A DNA stretch of 64,000 nucleotides. Source: Cohnella rhizoplanae (GTDB taxonomy: Bacteria; Bacillota; Bacilli; Paenibacillales; Paenibacillaceae). A program made the translations under genes and the position numbers. This document shows, one piece after another, positions 34,037 through 43,752 of the stretch. Location: positions 1 to 64,000 of the forward strand of contig NZ_CAOJCN010000004.1 in the NCBI RefSeq assembly GCF_948329515.1. Reading direction: 5' to 3'. Below the pieces are notes generated by a model. The model searched no databases, had not been told where the DNA came from, and was given only the letters and a program-made list of their open reading frames with translations. Every line of letters begins with the position of its first letter. The stretch's first letter is position 1.

Positions 34037-35743
34037 ATGGCTAAATTCAAGAAGTCTTGGCTGGTGCCTGCGGCGATGTCGGTCGCCATGCTGGCCGGCT
34101 GCGCGGACAACGGCAACGGCAACAGCGCGGCGAGCCCGTCCGGCGCAGCTTCAGGCGCGAGCGCGTCGGCATCGGCTTCGTCCGGGCAATCCGCGGCTGA
34201 CAAGGCGTTTGCGGCAGGCAAGTACGATCCGCCGATCGAGATCAGCACGATTCTCATGCCGGCTACGTACACGAACGGCGACACCAAGGAAAACAACGTG
34301 CACGACCGCTGGATGCTCGACACGCTCGGCATCAAGCTGAGCAAGGATACGTGGTATCCGGCCGGCAGCGACCAGTACAAGCAGCAGCTTCAGCTCGCCT
34401 TGACCTCCGGAGAGAAGCTGCCGGACTTCATCATGGTGCCGACCGATTCGGTGCTGACCAACCAGCTGATCGATTCCGGCGAGTTCATGCCGATCGACGA
34501 GCTTTTCGACAAGTACGCCAACCAGATCTGGAAGGACCACGCCGCCCAGCATCCCGAGCTGTGGTATCCGTTCACCAAGGACGGCAAGAAGTGGAACCTG
34601 CCGATCCTCGAGTACACCGACAACGACGATACGCTGCTCTGGCTGCGCGAGGACTGGATGGAAAAGCTGAACCTCGAAGCGCCCAAGACGATCGCGGACC
34701 TCGAGAACGTCATGGACAAGTTCAAGAACCAGAATCCCGACGGCCTAGCGGCGAAGGACGTGTACCCGCTCGCCATCTCAATGAAGAGCAACACGAACAC
34801 GTGGATGGGCGGACTCGACTGGCTCTTCGGCGCGTACGGCACGATCGAGGAACAGTGGAACAAGGACGCGAACGGCAACCTCGAGTACGGCTCGGTCAAC
34901 CCGGGCGCGAAGCAGGCGCTCGCCAAGCTGCAGGAGTGGATGAAGAAGGGCTACATTCACCCGGATACCGCGCTGTGGGACGAAGGCAAGTCCGCCGAGA
35001 TCTGGACCAAAGGCAACGCCGGCGTCCTGCCGGGCGCGAACTGGGTGCCGGACTGGCCTGCGCCGGATCTGCTGAAGAACGTCGCGGGCGCGAAGTACAA
35101 GGCTTATCCCGTACCGACCGGACCGGACGGCAAGATCGGCACCAAGTGGCAGAATTCCGGCGTCAACAGCAGCTTCATGATCAACAAGAACGCCGAGCAT
35201 CCCGAAGCGCTCATTCTCTACTACAACTACATGCTGGACAATCTGGCCAATCCGGCCGCCGGCAGCAAATACGAGCACGGCTTCGCCCAGGGCTACGACT
35301 GGGATATCGTCGACGGCCAGCCGACGAGCGATTCGGCCAAGATCAAGAATTACAACGACAAGTTCCCGTTCATCACCGGCCCGGCACGCATTCCGGATCT
35401 GTACATGAAGACGCTCGTCAAGCTCGCGGACGGCGGCAAGCCGGAGACGCCTTACGAGAAGCAGCAGGCGGAGTCCCGCAAGCCGGAGAACTGGTACGCG
35501 GCCAAGGTCGTCATGTCGCAGATCGACGTCCGCAAGCAGAACTACTTTACCGGCGCCGCGACGCCGACCATGATCTCCAAGTGGAACCTCCTGCGTCAAT
35601 CCGAGCTGGAGACGTTCAACAAGATCATCTACGGCAAGCTGCCGATCGACGCGTTCGACACCTTCGTGGCCAGCTGGAAGGCAAACGGCGGCGATCAGAT
35701 CACGACGGAAGTCAACGACTGGTTCAAGTCGGTATCGCAATAA
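34037..35743 (+). CDS. CUT1 solute-binding lipoprotein, LplA/YtcQ-like
   Basis: 568 residues. Signal peptide MAKFKKSWLVPAAMSVAM ending in lipobox LAGC, a Ser/Ala-rich linker, then a large type-1 sugar-binding domain (over 500 residues, typical of oligosaccharide binders in this family). Start ATG at 34037 with GGGGGA upstream. Binds an oligosaccharide on the outer membrane face for the permeases at 28504-30337. Controlled by LacI operator and probably by the AraC-type regulator. A terminator follows. Confidence 0.93.
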   Translation: MAKFKKSWLVPAAMSVAMLAGCADNGNGNSAASPSGAASGASASASASSGQSAADKAFAAGKYDPPIEISTILMPATYTNGDTKENNVHDRWMLDTLGIKLSKDTWYPAGSDQYKQQLQLALTSGEKLPDFIMVPTDSVLTNQLIDSGEFMPIDELFDKYANQIWKDHAAQHPELWYPFTKDGKKWNLPILEYTDNDDTLLWLREDWMEKLNLEAPKTIADLENVMDKFKNQNPDGLAAKDVYPLAISMKSNTNTWMGGLDWLFGAYGTIEEQWNKDANGNLEYGSVNPGAKQALAKLQEWMKKGYIHPDTALWDEGKSAEIWTKGNAGVLPGANWVPDWPAPDLLKNVAGAKYKAYPVPTGPDGKIGTKWQNSGVNSSFMINKNAEHPEALILYYNYMLDNLANPAAGSKYEHGFAQGYDWDIVDGQPTSDSAKIKNYNDKFPFITGPARIPDLYMKTLVKLADGGKPETPYEKQQAESRKPENWYAAKVVMSQIDVRKQNYFTGAATPTMISKWNLLRQSELETFNKIIYGKLPIDAFDTFVASWKANGGDQITTEVNDWFKSVSQ

Positions 35744-35765
35744 GGCTTGGTTCCTAAAAGAGAAC

Positions 35766-35805
35766 AGGACGGCGCGAGAGGCATCCCTCTCCGCCGTCCT
35801 TTTTA
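35766..35805 (+). terminator. Rho-independent terminator
   Basis: AGGACGGC pairs with GCCGTCCT, enclosing a second small stem GAGAGG/CCTCTC, then TTTTT. Confidence 0.88.
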
Positions 35806-36024
35806 TGTCCGGCGCGAGTCGCACGAACGCGGCTTTAAAAAATAATTGATAGACGATCATGTCGTGACTGGCCATATGCCCATATCGATGCCTTTTACGC
35901 GCAGATAGGCGGTTCATTCGAAGAAAGAGTGCAGGATCGCGCCGATAAAGATAACTCTCAGTGCTATGGCCTGCCGCCTGGATACCGTACGCTTGCTGAT
36001 AAAACGAAAGAGGTATGCCGCGCC
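35806..36024. other. Intergenic region before the CE7 gene
   Basis: 219 bp. GAAAGAGG about 12 bases before the ATG is a possible ribosome-binding site. No promoter I can defend and no repeat seen. Confidence 0.3.
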
Positions 36025-36972
36025 ATGAACGCCATCGAGGCACGAATCCATGCATTGCATCAATACAGGCCCGCGCTTGCTGCGCCCGAGGACCTGGAGG
36101 CGTTCTGGGATCGCGCGAGCCGGGAGGCCGCGCCGCCCGTCTCTTACCGCCGGGAGCCGGCGGACGCCCCCTTCCTGCAGGCCGAGGCCTTCGCAGTCGT
36201 GATGGACGGCGCGGCGGACACGGCCGTTCACGCCTTATTCTTGCTGCCGCCCGTACCGCTCCGCCGTCCCGCTCCTTGCGTCGTCGTTTTCCACGGCTAC
36301 TCCTCTTCCAAGGGCTTGCCCGAGGAGCACGCGGCCTGGCTGCTCATGGGCTATGCTGTGCTTGCCGTGGACGTGCGCGGGCAAGGCGGGGATACGGGCA
36401 ACGGGCTGCCGCAGGCGCACGGCATGGCCAAGGGATGGATCACGCAGGGCATCCTCGAGCCCGAGCGCTCCTACTTCAGGGCGATCGCGATCGACGCCCT
36501 GCGCGCCGTCCGGTGCGCGATGGCGCAGCCGGAGGTCGATCCCGCGCTGGTCTTCGCGTTCGGCGGCAGCCAGGGCGGCGGATTGGCGCTGCTCGCAGCC
36601 GCCCTGGCTCCCGGGCTGCGGGCGGCGATCGCGCACGTGCCGAACATGTGCCATATGGATCTCGGCATGATGCAGTCGGTCGGCTCGGTGTCCGAGGCCG
36701 CGGACTTCGCGGCGCGATTCCCGGACCGCCTGGGCCAGGTGCTCCGCACGCTCGGCTACTTCGACATCGCGAATCTGGCGGATCGCATCGCGGTGCCCGT
36801 GCACGTCTCTGTCGGGCTGAAGGACACGACGTGCCTGCCCGAGACGATCTTCGCCGCCTATAACCGGATCGCGTCCCCGGACAAGTCGATTGAAGTCCAT
36901 CCGTTCATGGGACACGCGATGCCTCCCGGCCACCTGTCGGCGGCCCACGCTTTTTTCTCGCGGCATCTCTGA
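36025..36972 (+). CDS. CE7 acetyl esterase (acetyl-xylan esterase / cephalosporin-C deacetylase family)
   Basis: 315 residues, standard CE7 length. Family motifs: VDVRGQGG (residues 116-122), nucleophile Ser182 in FGGSQGGGLALL, catalytic Asp in VGLKDTTCLP and His in FMGHAMPPG. The CE7 signature normally has HE at the last site; here it is HA. Family members deacetylate short xylo-oligosaccharides in the cytoplasm. With the GH3 and importer genes this points to acetylated xylo-oligosaccharide use. No signal peptide. Ribosome-binding site weak. Confidence 0.9.
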   Translation: MNAIEARIHALHQYRPALAAPEDLEAFWDRASREAAPPVSYRREPADAPFLQAEAFAVVMDGAADTAVHALFLLPPVPLRRPAPCVVVFHGYSSSKGLPEEHAAWLLMGYAVLAVDVRGQGGDTGNGLPQAHGMAKGWITQGILEPERSYFRAIAIDALRAVRCAMAQPEVDPALVFAFGGSQGGGLALLAAALAPGLRAAIAHVPNMCHMDLGMMQSVGSVSEAADFAARFPDRLGQVLRTLGYFDIANLADRIAVPVHVSVGLKDTTCLPETIFAAYNRIASPDKSIEVHPFMGHAMPPGHLSAAHAFFSRHL

Positions 36973-36986
36973 CCGTCTTCCCCACC

Positions 36987-37060
36987 ATAGCGGAAATAAG
37001 TTCCGCTATTTCACCCACCCCCCGCCATCTCACCCCCATAGCGGAAACTATTTCCGCTAT
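36987..37060. repeat. Two hairpin repeats exactly 51 bp apart
   Basis: ATAGCGGAA-ATAAG-TTCCGCTAT starts at 36987 and ATAGCGGAA-ACTAT-TTCCGCTAT at 37038. The stems are the same as in the 28-kb array, but the loops and spacer (pyrimidine-rich CACCCACCCCCCGCC) differ. Lies between the CE7 and nitrilase genes. Confidence 0.88.
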
Positions 37061-37200
37061 CTCTCCCGTCTCCCTCCCGCCTCCAAACTGTGCAGGATCC
37101 CGCCCATAACGATAGGTTCCTGCCGTAGTTCCCGGCGCGCGGGCGATGCTATAATGCCGTTTAACTCGGGCGGAAGCCGATGGAAAGAGGGGAAAAAGCG

Positions 37201-38472
37201 ATGACGAATCTGATGCCGTCGCCTGGCGCGGCGGACTGGAAGAGCGGGTCGCCGCACGAAGCGCTCGCGCCGGAGTTCCATAGGGACGTAAGAGACGGCG
37301 AGCCGGTATTGCGCATACAAGCGACGGGCGCGCCCAACGCATACGGAAAATGGACCTGCAAAGCGGCCGGCGTACGCGGCGGGATGTCCTATGCAATCGA
37401 GGCCGACTATCTGGCGACAGGCGTGGACGCGGGCGCCGCGGACGTCTATGCGCTGCTCACCTGGTCCGACGCGGCCGACGCGCCGATCACGCGGGACTAC
37501 GTGGACCAAACCAGCGTGCTGGAGGACGGTTGGGTCGGCCTGCGCAGAACGATGCGGGCGCCCGAAGGGGCTGCGTTCGTCGAGGTCGAGCTGGCGTTCC
37601 GATGGTCGGCGGGCGGCTCGGTCGCCTGGCGGAGACCCGTAGTCGCGGAGACGGCGCAGCCGCGCACGCGGAAGGTACGGGTCGCCACGACGCTCATCAA
37701 CAAGTTCACCGGCGACCGGGCGGACAACCTGGCCGACATGGGCGCCGTGCTGGAAGAAGCCGGCGCGCGGCGGGCGGATATCGTGTGCCTGAGCGAGGGC
37801 GTCTATGAGCAGGGCGTCGGCGGCAGAGGCTACGGCCGCTTCGGCGAACCGATTCCGGGCGCGTTCACTGATTTTCTGGCGAGCTATGCGAGGAAGCACC
37901 GTTATTATGTCATCGCCAGCCTGTTCGAGACCGAGGGCGGCGTCTTGTACAACACGGCCGTCCTGATCGACCGGGACGGCGGGATCGCGGGCAAATACCG
38001 CAAGACGCATCTGCCGCTCTTCGAAGCCGAGATGGGCGTGACGCCGGGCAGCGAATATCCGGTCTTCGACACCGATTTCGGCCGGATCGGCATCATGATC
38101 TGCTGGGACAGCTACTTCCCCGAGGTCGCGCGTCTGCTGGCCCTGCAGGGCGCCGAGCTGCTCTTCGTGCCGACGCAGGGCAACGCGCGCATCCAATCGC
38201 TCGCGAGAGCGGCGGACAACGGCATCCACGTCGTTGTCGCCGGCATGTGGGAGGAGAAGCCCAGCCGGATCGTGGACCCGCAGGGCCAAGTGATCGCGGA
38301 GCTCTCCGAGGAGGCGCGCGGGGTCGCCGTCGCGGAGATCGACCTCGATCGACGCTATTACAAGTACTGGCTGTCCGTCGGCGACGCCGACGGCGAAGCC
38401 CGCTCGCTGTTCCGCCGGGAGCGCCGGCCGGATACGTACGGCGGCCTGCTCGGGCGCGACCCGCGCGAATAA
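37201..38472 (+). CDS. Nitrilase-superfamily amidohydrolase with N-terminal beta-sandwich
   Basis: 423 residues. The C-terminal 265 residues are a carbon-nitrogen hydrolase with the Glu199 (LSEGVYEQ), Lys268 (KYRKTHLP), Cys301 (MICWDSYFPE) triad. The first 155 residues (AYGKWTCKAAGVRGG, TMRAPEGAAFVEVELAFRW) look like a carbohydrate-binding-like jelly roll, an unusual addition to a family normally about 280 residues long. Start ATG at 37201 after AGAGGGG. Substrate unknown; the context suggests an amide in a sugar derivative or plant compound. TATAAT at 37150 is a likely -10. Confidence 0.87.
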   Translation: MTNLMPSPGAADWKSGSPHEALAPEFHRDVRDGEPVLRIQATGAPNAYGKWTCKAAGVRGGMSYAIEADYLATGVDAGAADVYALLTWSDAADAPITRDYVDQTSVLEDGWVGLRRTMRAPEGAAFVEVELAFRWSAGGSVAWRRPVVAETAQPRTRKVRVATTLINKFTGDRADNLADMGAVLEEAGARRADIVCLSEGVYEQGVGGRGYGRFGEPIPGAFTDFLASYARKHRYYVIASLFETEGGVLYNTAVLIDRDGGIAGKYRKTHLPLFEAEMGVTPGSEYPVFDTDFGRIGIMICWDSYFPEVARLLALQGAELLFVPTQGNARIQSLARAADNGIHVVVAGMWEEKPSRIVDPQGQVIAELSEEARGVAVAEIDLDRRYYKYWLSVGDADGEARSLFRRERRPDTYGGLLGRDPRE

Positions 38473-38499
38473 GTAGAATATATCGCCCATCAGTGCAGG

Positions 38500-38520
38500 A
38501 TAACGCGCTATCTGCGTTAT
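38500..38520. promoter_or_regulatory. Inverted repeat upstream of second permease operon
   Basis: ATAACGC (38500-38506) and GCGTTAT (38514-38520) form a 7-bp stem with a 7-base loop, 69 bp before the permease start. Could be an operator or a weak terminator for the upstream gene; no T-run follows. Confidence 0.4.
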
Positions 38521-38588
38521 GAAAGCGCTGCTATATTTAAGCCTAGAAGCTGGCATCGCGCCATACTCCAAGCGAACGGGGTCGTCTT

Positions 38589-39515
38589 ATGCACAAAACA
38601 TCGGGCTTTATCGCGGAGCTCAGAAGAAACAAAATGCTATTTCTGATGCTGACGCCGGCCGTCGTCTATTTCATTATCTTCCACTATGTGCCCATGGGGG
38701 GCGTCATCGTCGCCTTCAAGTACTTCGAATTCGACAAGGGCATCCTGCACAGTCCGTGGGTCGGGTTCAAGAACTTCTCCTTCTTCTTCGAATCCGGGCA
38801 AGCCTGGCTCCTGACGAAGAACACGATCCTCTACAACCTCGCCTTCATCCTGGTCGGCATGGTCTTCCAGGTCGGCGTCGCCATCCTGTTCTCCGAGCTC
38901 GGGGGCAAGCGCATCAAGAAATTTTTGCAGTCCACGATGCTTCTGCCGTACTTCATCTCGTGGGTCGTGGTCGGTTCGTTCGTATACGGCATCTTCAACT
39001 ACGAGTTCGGCAGTCTGAATACGCTGCTGAGGACGCTCGGCATGGATCCCGTCGACATATACGGCAATCCCTCCGTCTGGTTCTTCATCATCGTCGGCTT
39101 CTACCTGTGGAAGCTCATCGGCTACGGCAGCATCGTCTACCTGGCGGCCATCATGGGCATTAATCCCGAGCTGTACGAGTCGGCCGAACTGGACGGCGCG
39201 AACATATTCCAGCGCATCCGCTATATCACCCTGCCGCTATTGAAGGTCACGATCGTCATCATGATCCTGCTGCAGGTCGGCGGCATTCTCAGAGGCAACC
39301 TGGACATGTTCTACCAGCTCGTAGGCAACAACGGCCTGCTCTTCAATACGACCGACGTGATCGACACCTTCGTATTCCGCGCGTTGTACCAGCAGGGGTT
39401 AGACCTCGGCATGCCGGCCGCGGCGGGCCTCTACCAGTCGGCGGTAGGCTTCGTCATCATCATCTCGCTGAACTACATCATCAAGAAGGTCAATCCCGAT
39501 TATGCGTTATTCTAG
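38589..39515 (+). CDS. CUT1 ABC sugar transporter permease, LplB-like (second system)
   Basis: 308 residues, six membrane helices. FHYVPMGGVIVAFKYFEFDKG near the N terminus and EAA loop YESAELDGANIFQRIRYITL. Second importer of the island, in the order permease, permease, binding protein, response regulator, kinase. Only a weak purine-rich site precedes the ATG. Confidence 0.93.
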   Translation: MHKTSGFIAELRRNKMLFLMLTPAVVYFIIFHYVPMGGVIVAFKYFEFDKGILHSPWVGFKNFSFFFESGQAWLLTKNTILYNLAFILVGMVFQVGVAILFSELGGKRIKKFLQSTMLLPYFISWVVVGSFVYGIFNYEFGSLNTLLRTLGMDPVDIYGNPSVWFFIIVGFYLWKLIGYGSIVYLAAIMGINPELYESAELDGANIFQRIRYITLPLLKVTIVIMILLQVGGILRGNLDMFYQLVGNNGLLFNTTDVIDTFVFRALYQQGLDLGMPAAAGLYQSAVGFVIIISLNYIIKKVNPDYALF

Positions 39516-39525
39516 GAGTGGTACC

Positions 39526-40416
39526 GTGGCGGTCAACACGATCAAGAAAACCGATAAGCTCGCGTTTAACGTCATCGGCTATGTCGTCCTCGGCGCGATC
39601 TCGCTGCTGTGCCTGGTTCCGTTCCTGATCACCCTCTCCGGATCGGTCACCAAGGATTCCGCGCTGTTCGAATATGGCTACAGGCTGATCCCGAAGATGT
39701 TTTCCCTCGAAGCCTACGAGCTGATCTTCCGGACGCCGGAGGTCATCGTAGGCGCCTACACGGTCACGATCCTGCTGGTCGTGTCGGGTACCGTCCTCGG
39801 GCTTTTCCTGACGGCGATGACCGCATACGTCCTTCACCGCCGGGACTTCAAGTACCGCAACAAGTTTTCCTTCTTCTTTTTCTTCACCACCTTGTTCAGC
39901 GGAGGCCTGGTTCCCTGGTACCTCGTCATGATCAATCTGGGGTTGAAAAACAGCTTCCTGGCGCTGCTGCTCCCGCATCTGTTCGCCGTGTTCCACATCA
40001 TCATCATGCGCACGTTTTTCACCGGCATCCCGGAGAGCCTCGGCGAATCCGCGAAGATCGACGGCGCCGGCGACCTGACGATCTTCGTCAGGCTGTATCT
40101 GCCGATCTCGCTGCCCGCGCTGTCTACCATCGGCCTGTTCATCGCCCTCACGTACTGGAACGACTGGTATCAAGCGATGCTGTTCATCACCAAGCCCAGC
40201 TTGATCCCGCTGCAGTATCATCTGTACAAGATATTCAACTCGATGGAGGCCGCGCAGATCGTCGCGCAGAAGACCGGAATGCCGGTCGCCCAGATGCCGA
40301 CGGAGACGTTCAAGCTGGCCATGACGGTCGTCGTCACAGGGCCGATCATCCTGGTGTATCCGTTCGTCCAGAAGTACTTCGTCAAAGGCATGACCGTAGG
40401 CGCCGTGAAAGGGTAA
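39526..40416 (+). CDS. CUT1 ABC sugar transporter permease, LplC-like (second system)
   Basis: 296 residues. GTG at 39526 has AGGAG eight bases upstream and sits ten bases after the previous stop; an in-frame ATG at 39502 would overlap the upstream gene and lacks a site. EAA loop GESAKIDGAGDLTIFVRLYL and C-terminal VKGMTVGAVKG are typical. Confidence 0.93.
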   Translation: MAVNTIKKTDKLAFNVIGYVVLGAISLLCLVPFLITLSGSVTKDSALFEYGYRLIPKMFSLEAYELIFRTPEVIVGAYTVTILLVVSGTVLGLFLTAMTAYVLHRRDFKYRNKFSFFFFFTTLFSGGLVPWYLVMINLGLKNSFLALLLPHLFAVFHIIIMRTFFTGIPESLGESAKIDGAGDLTIFVRLYLPISLPALSTIGLFIALTYWNDWYQAMLFITKPSLIPLQYHLYKIFNSMEAAQIVAQKTGMPVAQMPTETFKLAMTVVVTGPIILVYPFVQKYFVKGMTVGAVKG

Positions 40417-40462
40417 AGCTGGGATCTTCCAGTTCACCATACATTTAAGGGGGAAACACGAC

Positions 40463-42049
40463 ATGAAAAGAAAGCGGTCCAAACCCGGCATCTTGCTATT
40501 CGCTATGCTCGCAGCCGTACTGATCTTCGCCGGCTGCGCGAAGAACAATTCCGGAAGCGAGGCTTCGTCTTCATCCAGCCCATCGCCCGAAGCCTCGGCG
40601 ACGTCCAGCGCCTCGGCGAGCGCTTCTCCGTCCGCGTCGACGCCTTCGGGCCCGGACATCTCCAAGAAGGTGGAGCTCAGCATGTACCTGCCTTCGGACG
40701 GCGCGCCCGACGCCAAGCTGATCCACGACGAACTGAACAAGATGACCGAGCGCGACATCAACGCCACGGTCAAGATTACCTTTTTGTCCAACGACGCCTA
40801 CAATCTGATGCTGTCCTCCGGCGAGAAGTTCGATCTGATCTTCGCCGCCAACTACATGAACTATCAGGACAACGCCAGAAGAGGCGCCTTCAAGGAGATC
40901 ACGCCGGAGATGCTGAGCGCATACGCGCCGGAGACCGCCATGGAAGACAAGGATAAACTGGCCGGCGGCTACGTCGGCGGCAAGATGTTCGCGATCCCGA
41001 CCCTGGCGGCCAGCTTCAACTACAGCGCCTATGTCGTTCGCGGCGATCTGATGAAGAAGTACAACGTGCCGGACATCAAGACGATCGACGACTTCGGCGT
41101 CTACCTGGACGCCGTCGCCAAGAACGAGAAGAGCATGATCCCGTACAACATGGGCAAGAACGACGCCTGGACGCTCTGCGCCCTGTACTTCGGCAACAAC
41201 AACCTGATGGCGCCCGGTACGCCGAACTGCACGAGCCCGATCGCGCTCAAGAAGGACGATCCTTCCCTCCAGCTGGTGAATACGTTCGACCTGCCCGAGA
41301 CGACGGCATTCATCAAGAAGATGAAGCAATGGAAGGATGCCGGCTATTGGTCCAAAAACGCGCTGTCGAACACGGTCACCCTGAACGACTCCTTCAAAAA
41401 CGGCAAAAACGCGGCGCTGATCACCAGCATCCCTGGCGCGAACAATATCTACAACGAAGTGAACAAGTCGCATCCGGAATGGGATCTGCGGGTCTACCCC
41501 GCCTTCCAAGGCCCGATCGACCGCTACTCCTACATGGCCGGCGGCATGGCGATCGGCGCCAAGTCCGAGAACGCCGAGCGCGCGCTCATGCTGCTGGACC
41601 TGCTGCGGTATAACGAAGAGTACAACATGCTGACGCAGTACGGATTCAAGGGCACGCACTACACGATTAACGAAAAGGGCGACATCGTCTTCCCGGCCGA
41701 CAGCAAGTACCCGCCGAACGCCGCCGGCACATGGGGCTGGACGAACGAGACGTACACCAGGGTATTCGACGGCTCGTTCCCGAACTATGCCGAGCTGCTC
41801 GCCGATGCCAAGGCCCGCTACGAGCCGAATCCGCTCGTCGACTTCTCCATCAACGCCAAGGAGATCAGCGAGATTACGACCAATCTGTCGAACCTGTTCA
41901 CCCAATACGCCGGTCCGCTGTACATGGGCTTCACGAACGACGTGGACGCCGGCATCCAGGAATACAAGGACAAATTGAACCAGGCCGGCCTCGCGAAATA
42001 CAAGGAAGTCGCCCAGAAGCAAATCGACGAATATCTGAAATCCAAATAA
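40463..42049 (+). CDS. CUT1 solute-binding lipoprotein (second system)
   Basis: 528 residues. Signal peptide and lipobox FAGC, then a 45-residue Ser/Ala/Pro/Glu linker before the binding domain (KKVELSMYLPSDGAPDAK). Ribosome-binding site AAGGGGGAAA. Partner of the two permeases just upstream; transcribed with them. Terminator downstream. Confidence 0.93.
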   Translation: MKRKRSKPGILLFAMLAAVLIFAGCAKNNSGSEASSSSSPSPEASATSSASASASPSASTPSGPDISKKVELSMYLPSDGAPDAKLIHDELNKMTERDINATVKITFLSNDAYNLMLSSGEKFDLIFAANYMNYQDNARRGAFKEITPEMLSAYAPETAMEDKDKLAGGYVGGKMFAIPTLAASFNYSAYVVRGDLMKKYNVPDIKTIDDFGVYLDAVAKNEKSMIPYNMGKNDAWTLCALYFGNNNLMAPGTPNCTSPIALKKDDPSLQLVNTFDLPETTAFIKKMKQWKDAGYWSKNALSNTVTLNDSFKNGKNAALITSIPGANNIYNEVNKSHPEWDLRVYPAFQGPIDRYSYMAGGMAIGAKSENAERALMLLDLLRYNEEYNMLTQYGFKGTHYTINEKGDIVFPADSKYPPNAAGTWGWTNETYTRVFDGSFPNYAELLADAKARYEPNPLVDFSINAKEISEITTNLSNLFTQYAGPLYMGFTNDVDAGIQEYKDKLNQAGLAKYKEVAQKQIDEYLKSK

Positions 42050-42071
42050 TCCGGTTCCGAACCCTTCGAAT

Positions 42072-42122
42072 GGCTTTAGCGGCCTCCCTGCCGCTGGAGC
42101 CTTTCGAGGTAGTACGGTATAA
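42072..42122 (+). terminator. Terminator followed by promoter of the second two-component operon
   Basis: GGCTTTAGCGGC (42072-42083) pairs with GCCGCTGGAGCC (42090-42101) through 12 bp including two G-U pairs, then TTT. Fifteen bases on, TATAAT at 42117-42122 is a likely -10 for the response-regulator gene. Confidence 0.75.
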
Positions 42123-42186
42123 TTTCCCACAAGGCAAGCGTCGAACGCATAGGCAGCACAGTCTGGCCCGGGGAGAATAAACGCAT

Positions 42187-43752
42187 ATGGTGAAGCTCAT
42201 CATCGTGGACGACGAAAAATCGACAAGAGAAGGATTGGTCCAGTACATTCCCTGGGAGAGTCTCGGGGTCAGCCAAGTGGAGAGCGCCGGGTCCGGTCTC
42301 GAAGCGCTGCAGGCGGCCGAGCGGCTGCATCCCGACATCGTCGTGTCCGATATCCGGATGCCGGGCATGAACGGCATCGAATTCGCGACGCGCGTGAGGG
42401 GCATGCTGCCGGACTGCAAGATCATCTTCCTGAGCGGCTATGCGGACAAGGAATATCTCAAAGCTGCCATCCAGCTCCGCGCCGTCCATTACCTCGAAAA
42501 GCCGATCAACCGCACCGAGCTCAAGCGCGTCGTCCGGGAAGCCGTGGACGCCGCGGTCATGGAGCGCACCGCGAAGGAAGAGAGCGACGCCCTCCTCCAG
42601 GAGAAGCTCGCGCTCGATCTGATCGGCGAGCGATCGGCGAATGCGAATCCTGCGCCGCAGCTCAAGCATGCGTTCGGAGACCTGCCTCCCGGCGGCAGCT
42701 TCATTACCGGCATCCTCCGCGTCGACATTCGGAAGGACCGGGAATTGATCGTCGAACGGCATTATCGGGCGCCGATCCGCGAGGCGATCGCCGAGGCATT
42801 CGCCAGTCCGCTCTACCGGTCGATATCGGGCTTCATCGACAATCGTCATATCGTCATCCACTTCTACGGAAAAGGCATCACCGGCCGCAGCATCCAGCCC
42901 GCGGCGTTCGCCCGGCTCAAGGACCGGATCGAACAAGCTTCGGGCGCGAGCGTCGAGCTCTTTCTCGCCGTCGGCAGGCGGGCGGACGGCGCGGCGGAGG
43001 TTAGGGAATCTTACCGGACCGCCGAGCTGGCCTTGCAGGAGCAATTCTTCGCCGGGCCCGACCGGATGGCCATCTACGAGGACAAGGCCGACGAACGGGA
43101 CGACTTTCGGCTGGACTCGGCGCTCCTGCAGCCCTTTCTCGCAGGCTTGCACGCGGGCGACAAGGACAAGGCTCAGCAAGAGCTGGCGCGGCTCCACGAC
43201 GAGATTAAGCGCCGGCCCGGACTGCCCGTCAGGCAGGTCAGAGAGCTGTTCTACGACATGCTCCTTGCGCTGCACGCCTTTGCGGAGCGGTACAATATTA
43301 TGACGATCGAAGCTCACGAGCAGGCATCCCTCCGGGACGCCTTCATGCAGCTGCCCCACCTGGCCGCCATCCTGAAGGATCTGTCGGGCAGAGTCGACGC
43401 CGTCATGAGCCGCGTCCTCGCCAAGAGCAGCAACGGGCAGCACGTATTCGCGATCACGCAGCATATCCACGAGCACTATGGCGACGAGCGGCTTTCCATC
43501 AACCGGATGGCGGAGCGGCTGTATCTGACGCCGACCTACTTGTGCAGGATCTTCAAGGAGCGGACCGGACAGACCATCAACAGCTACATCACCGACGTCC
43601 GCATCGAGCAGGCCAAGACGCTCCTGCGCGACCGCAGGGTGAAGCTGTCGGAGATCTCGAGGCGCGTCGGCTACCAGAGCGCCAATCATTTCACGAAAAT
43701 ATTCAAGAAGACGACCGGCATGAACCCTTCCGAGTTCAGGGAGCGGCAATGA
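42187..43752 (+). CDS. AraC-type response regulator, YesN-like (second system)
   Basis: 521 residues. Receiver: KLIIVDDEKSTREG, phospho-Asp in IVVSDIRMPGMNG, Lys in HYLEKPINRTEL. Long middle linker. AraC HTH pair at the C terminus: NRMAERLYLTPTYLCRIFK and EISRRVGYQSANHFTKIFK. The stop overlaps the kinase start (ATGA). Likely activates the importer and perhaps the secreted beta-helix gene downstream. Confidence 0.94.
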   Translation: MVKLIIVDDEKSTREGLVQYIPWESLGVSQVESAGSGLEALQAAERLHPDIVVSDIRMPGMNGIEFATRVRGMLPDCKIIFLSGYADKEYLKAAIQLRAVHYLEKPINRTELKRVVREAVDAAVMERTAKEESDALLQEKLALDLIGERSANANPAPQLKHAFGDLPPGGSFITGILRVDIRKDRELIVERHYRAPIREAIAEAFASPLYRSISGFIDNRHIVIHFYGKGITGRSIQPAAFARLKDRIEQASGASVELFLAVGRRADGAAEVRESYRTAELALQEQFFAGPDRMAIYEDKADERDDFRLDSALLQPFLAGLHAGDKDKAQQELARLHDEIKRRPGLPVRQVRELFYDMLLALHAFAERYNIMTIEAHEQASLRDAFMQLPHLAAILKDLSGRVDAVMSRVLAKSSNGQHVFAITQHIHEHYGDERLSINRMAERLYLTPTYLCRIFKERTGQTINSYITDVRIEQAKTLLRDRRVKLSEISRRVGYQSANHFTKIFKKTTGMNPSEFRERQ

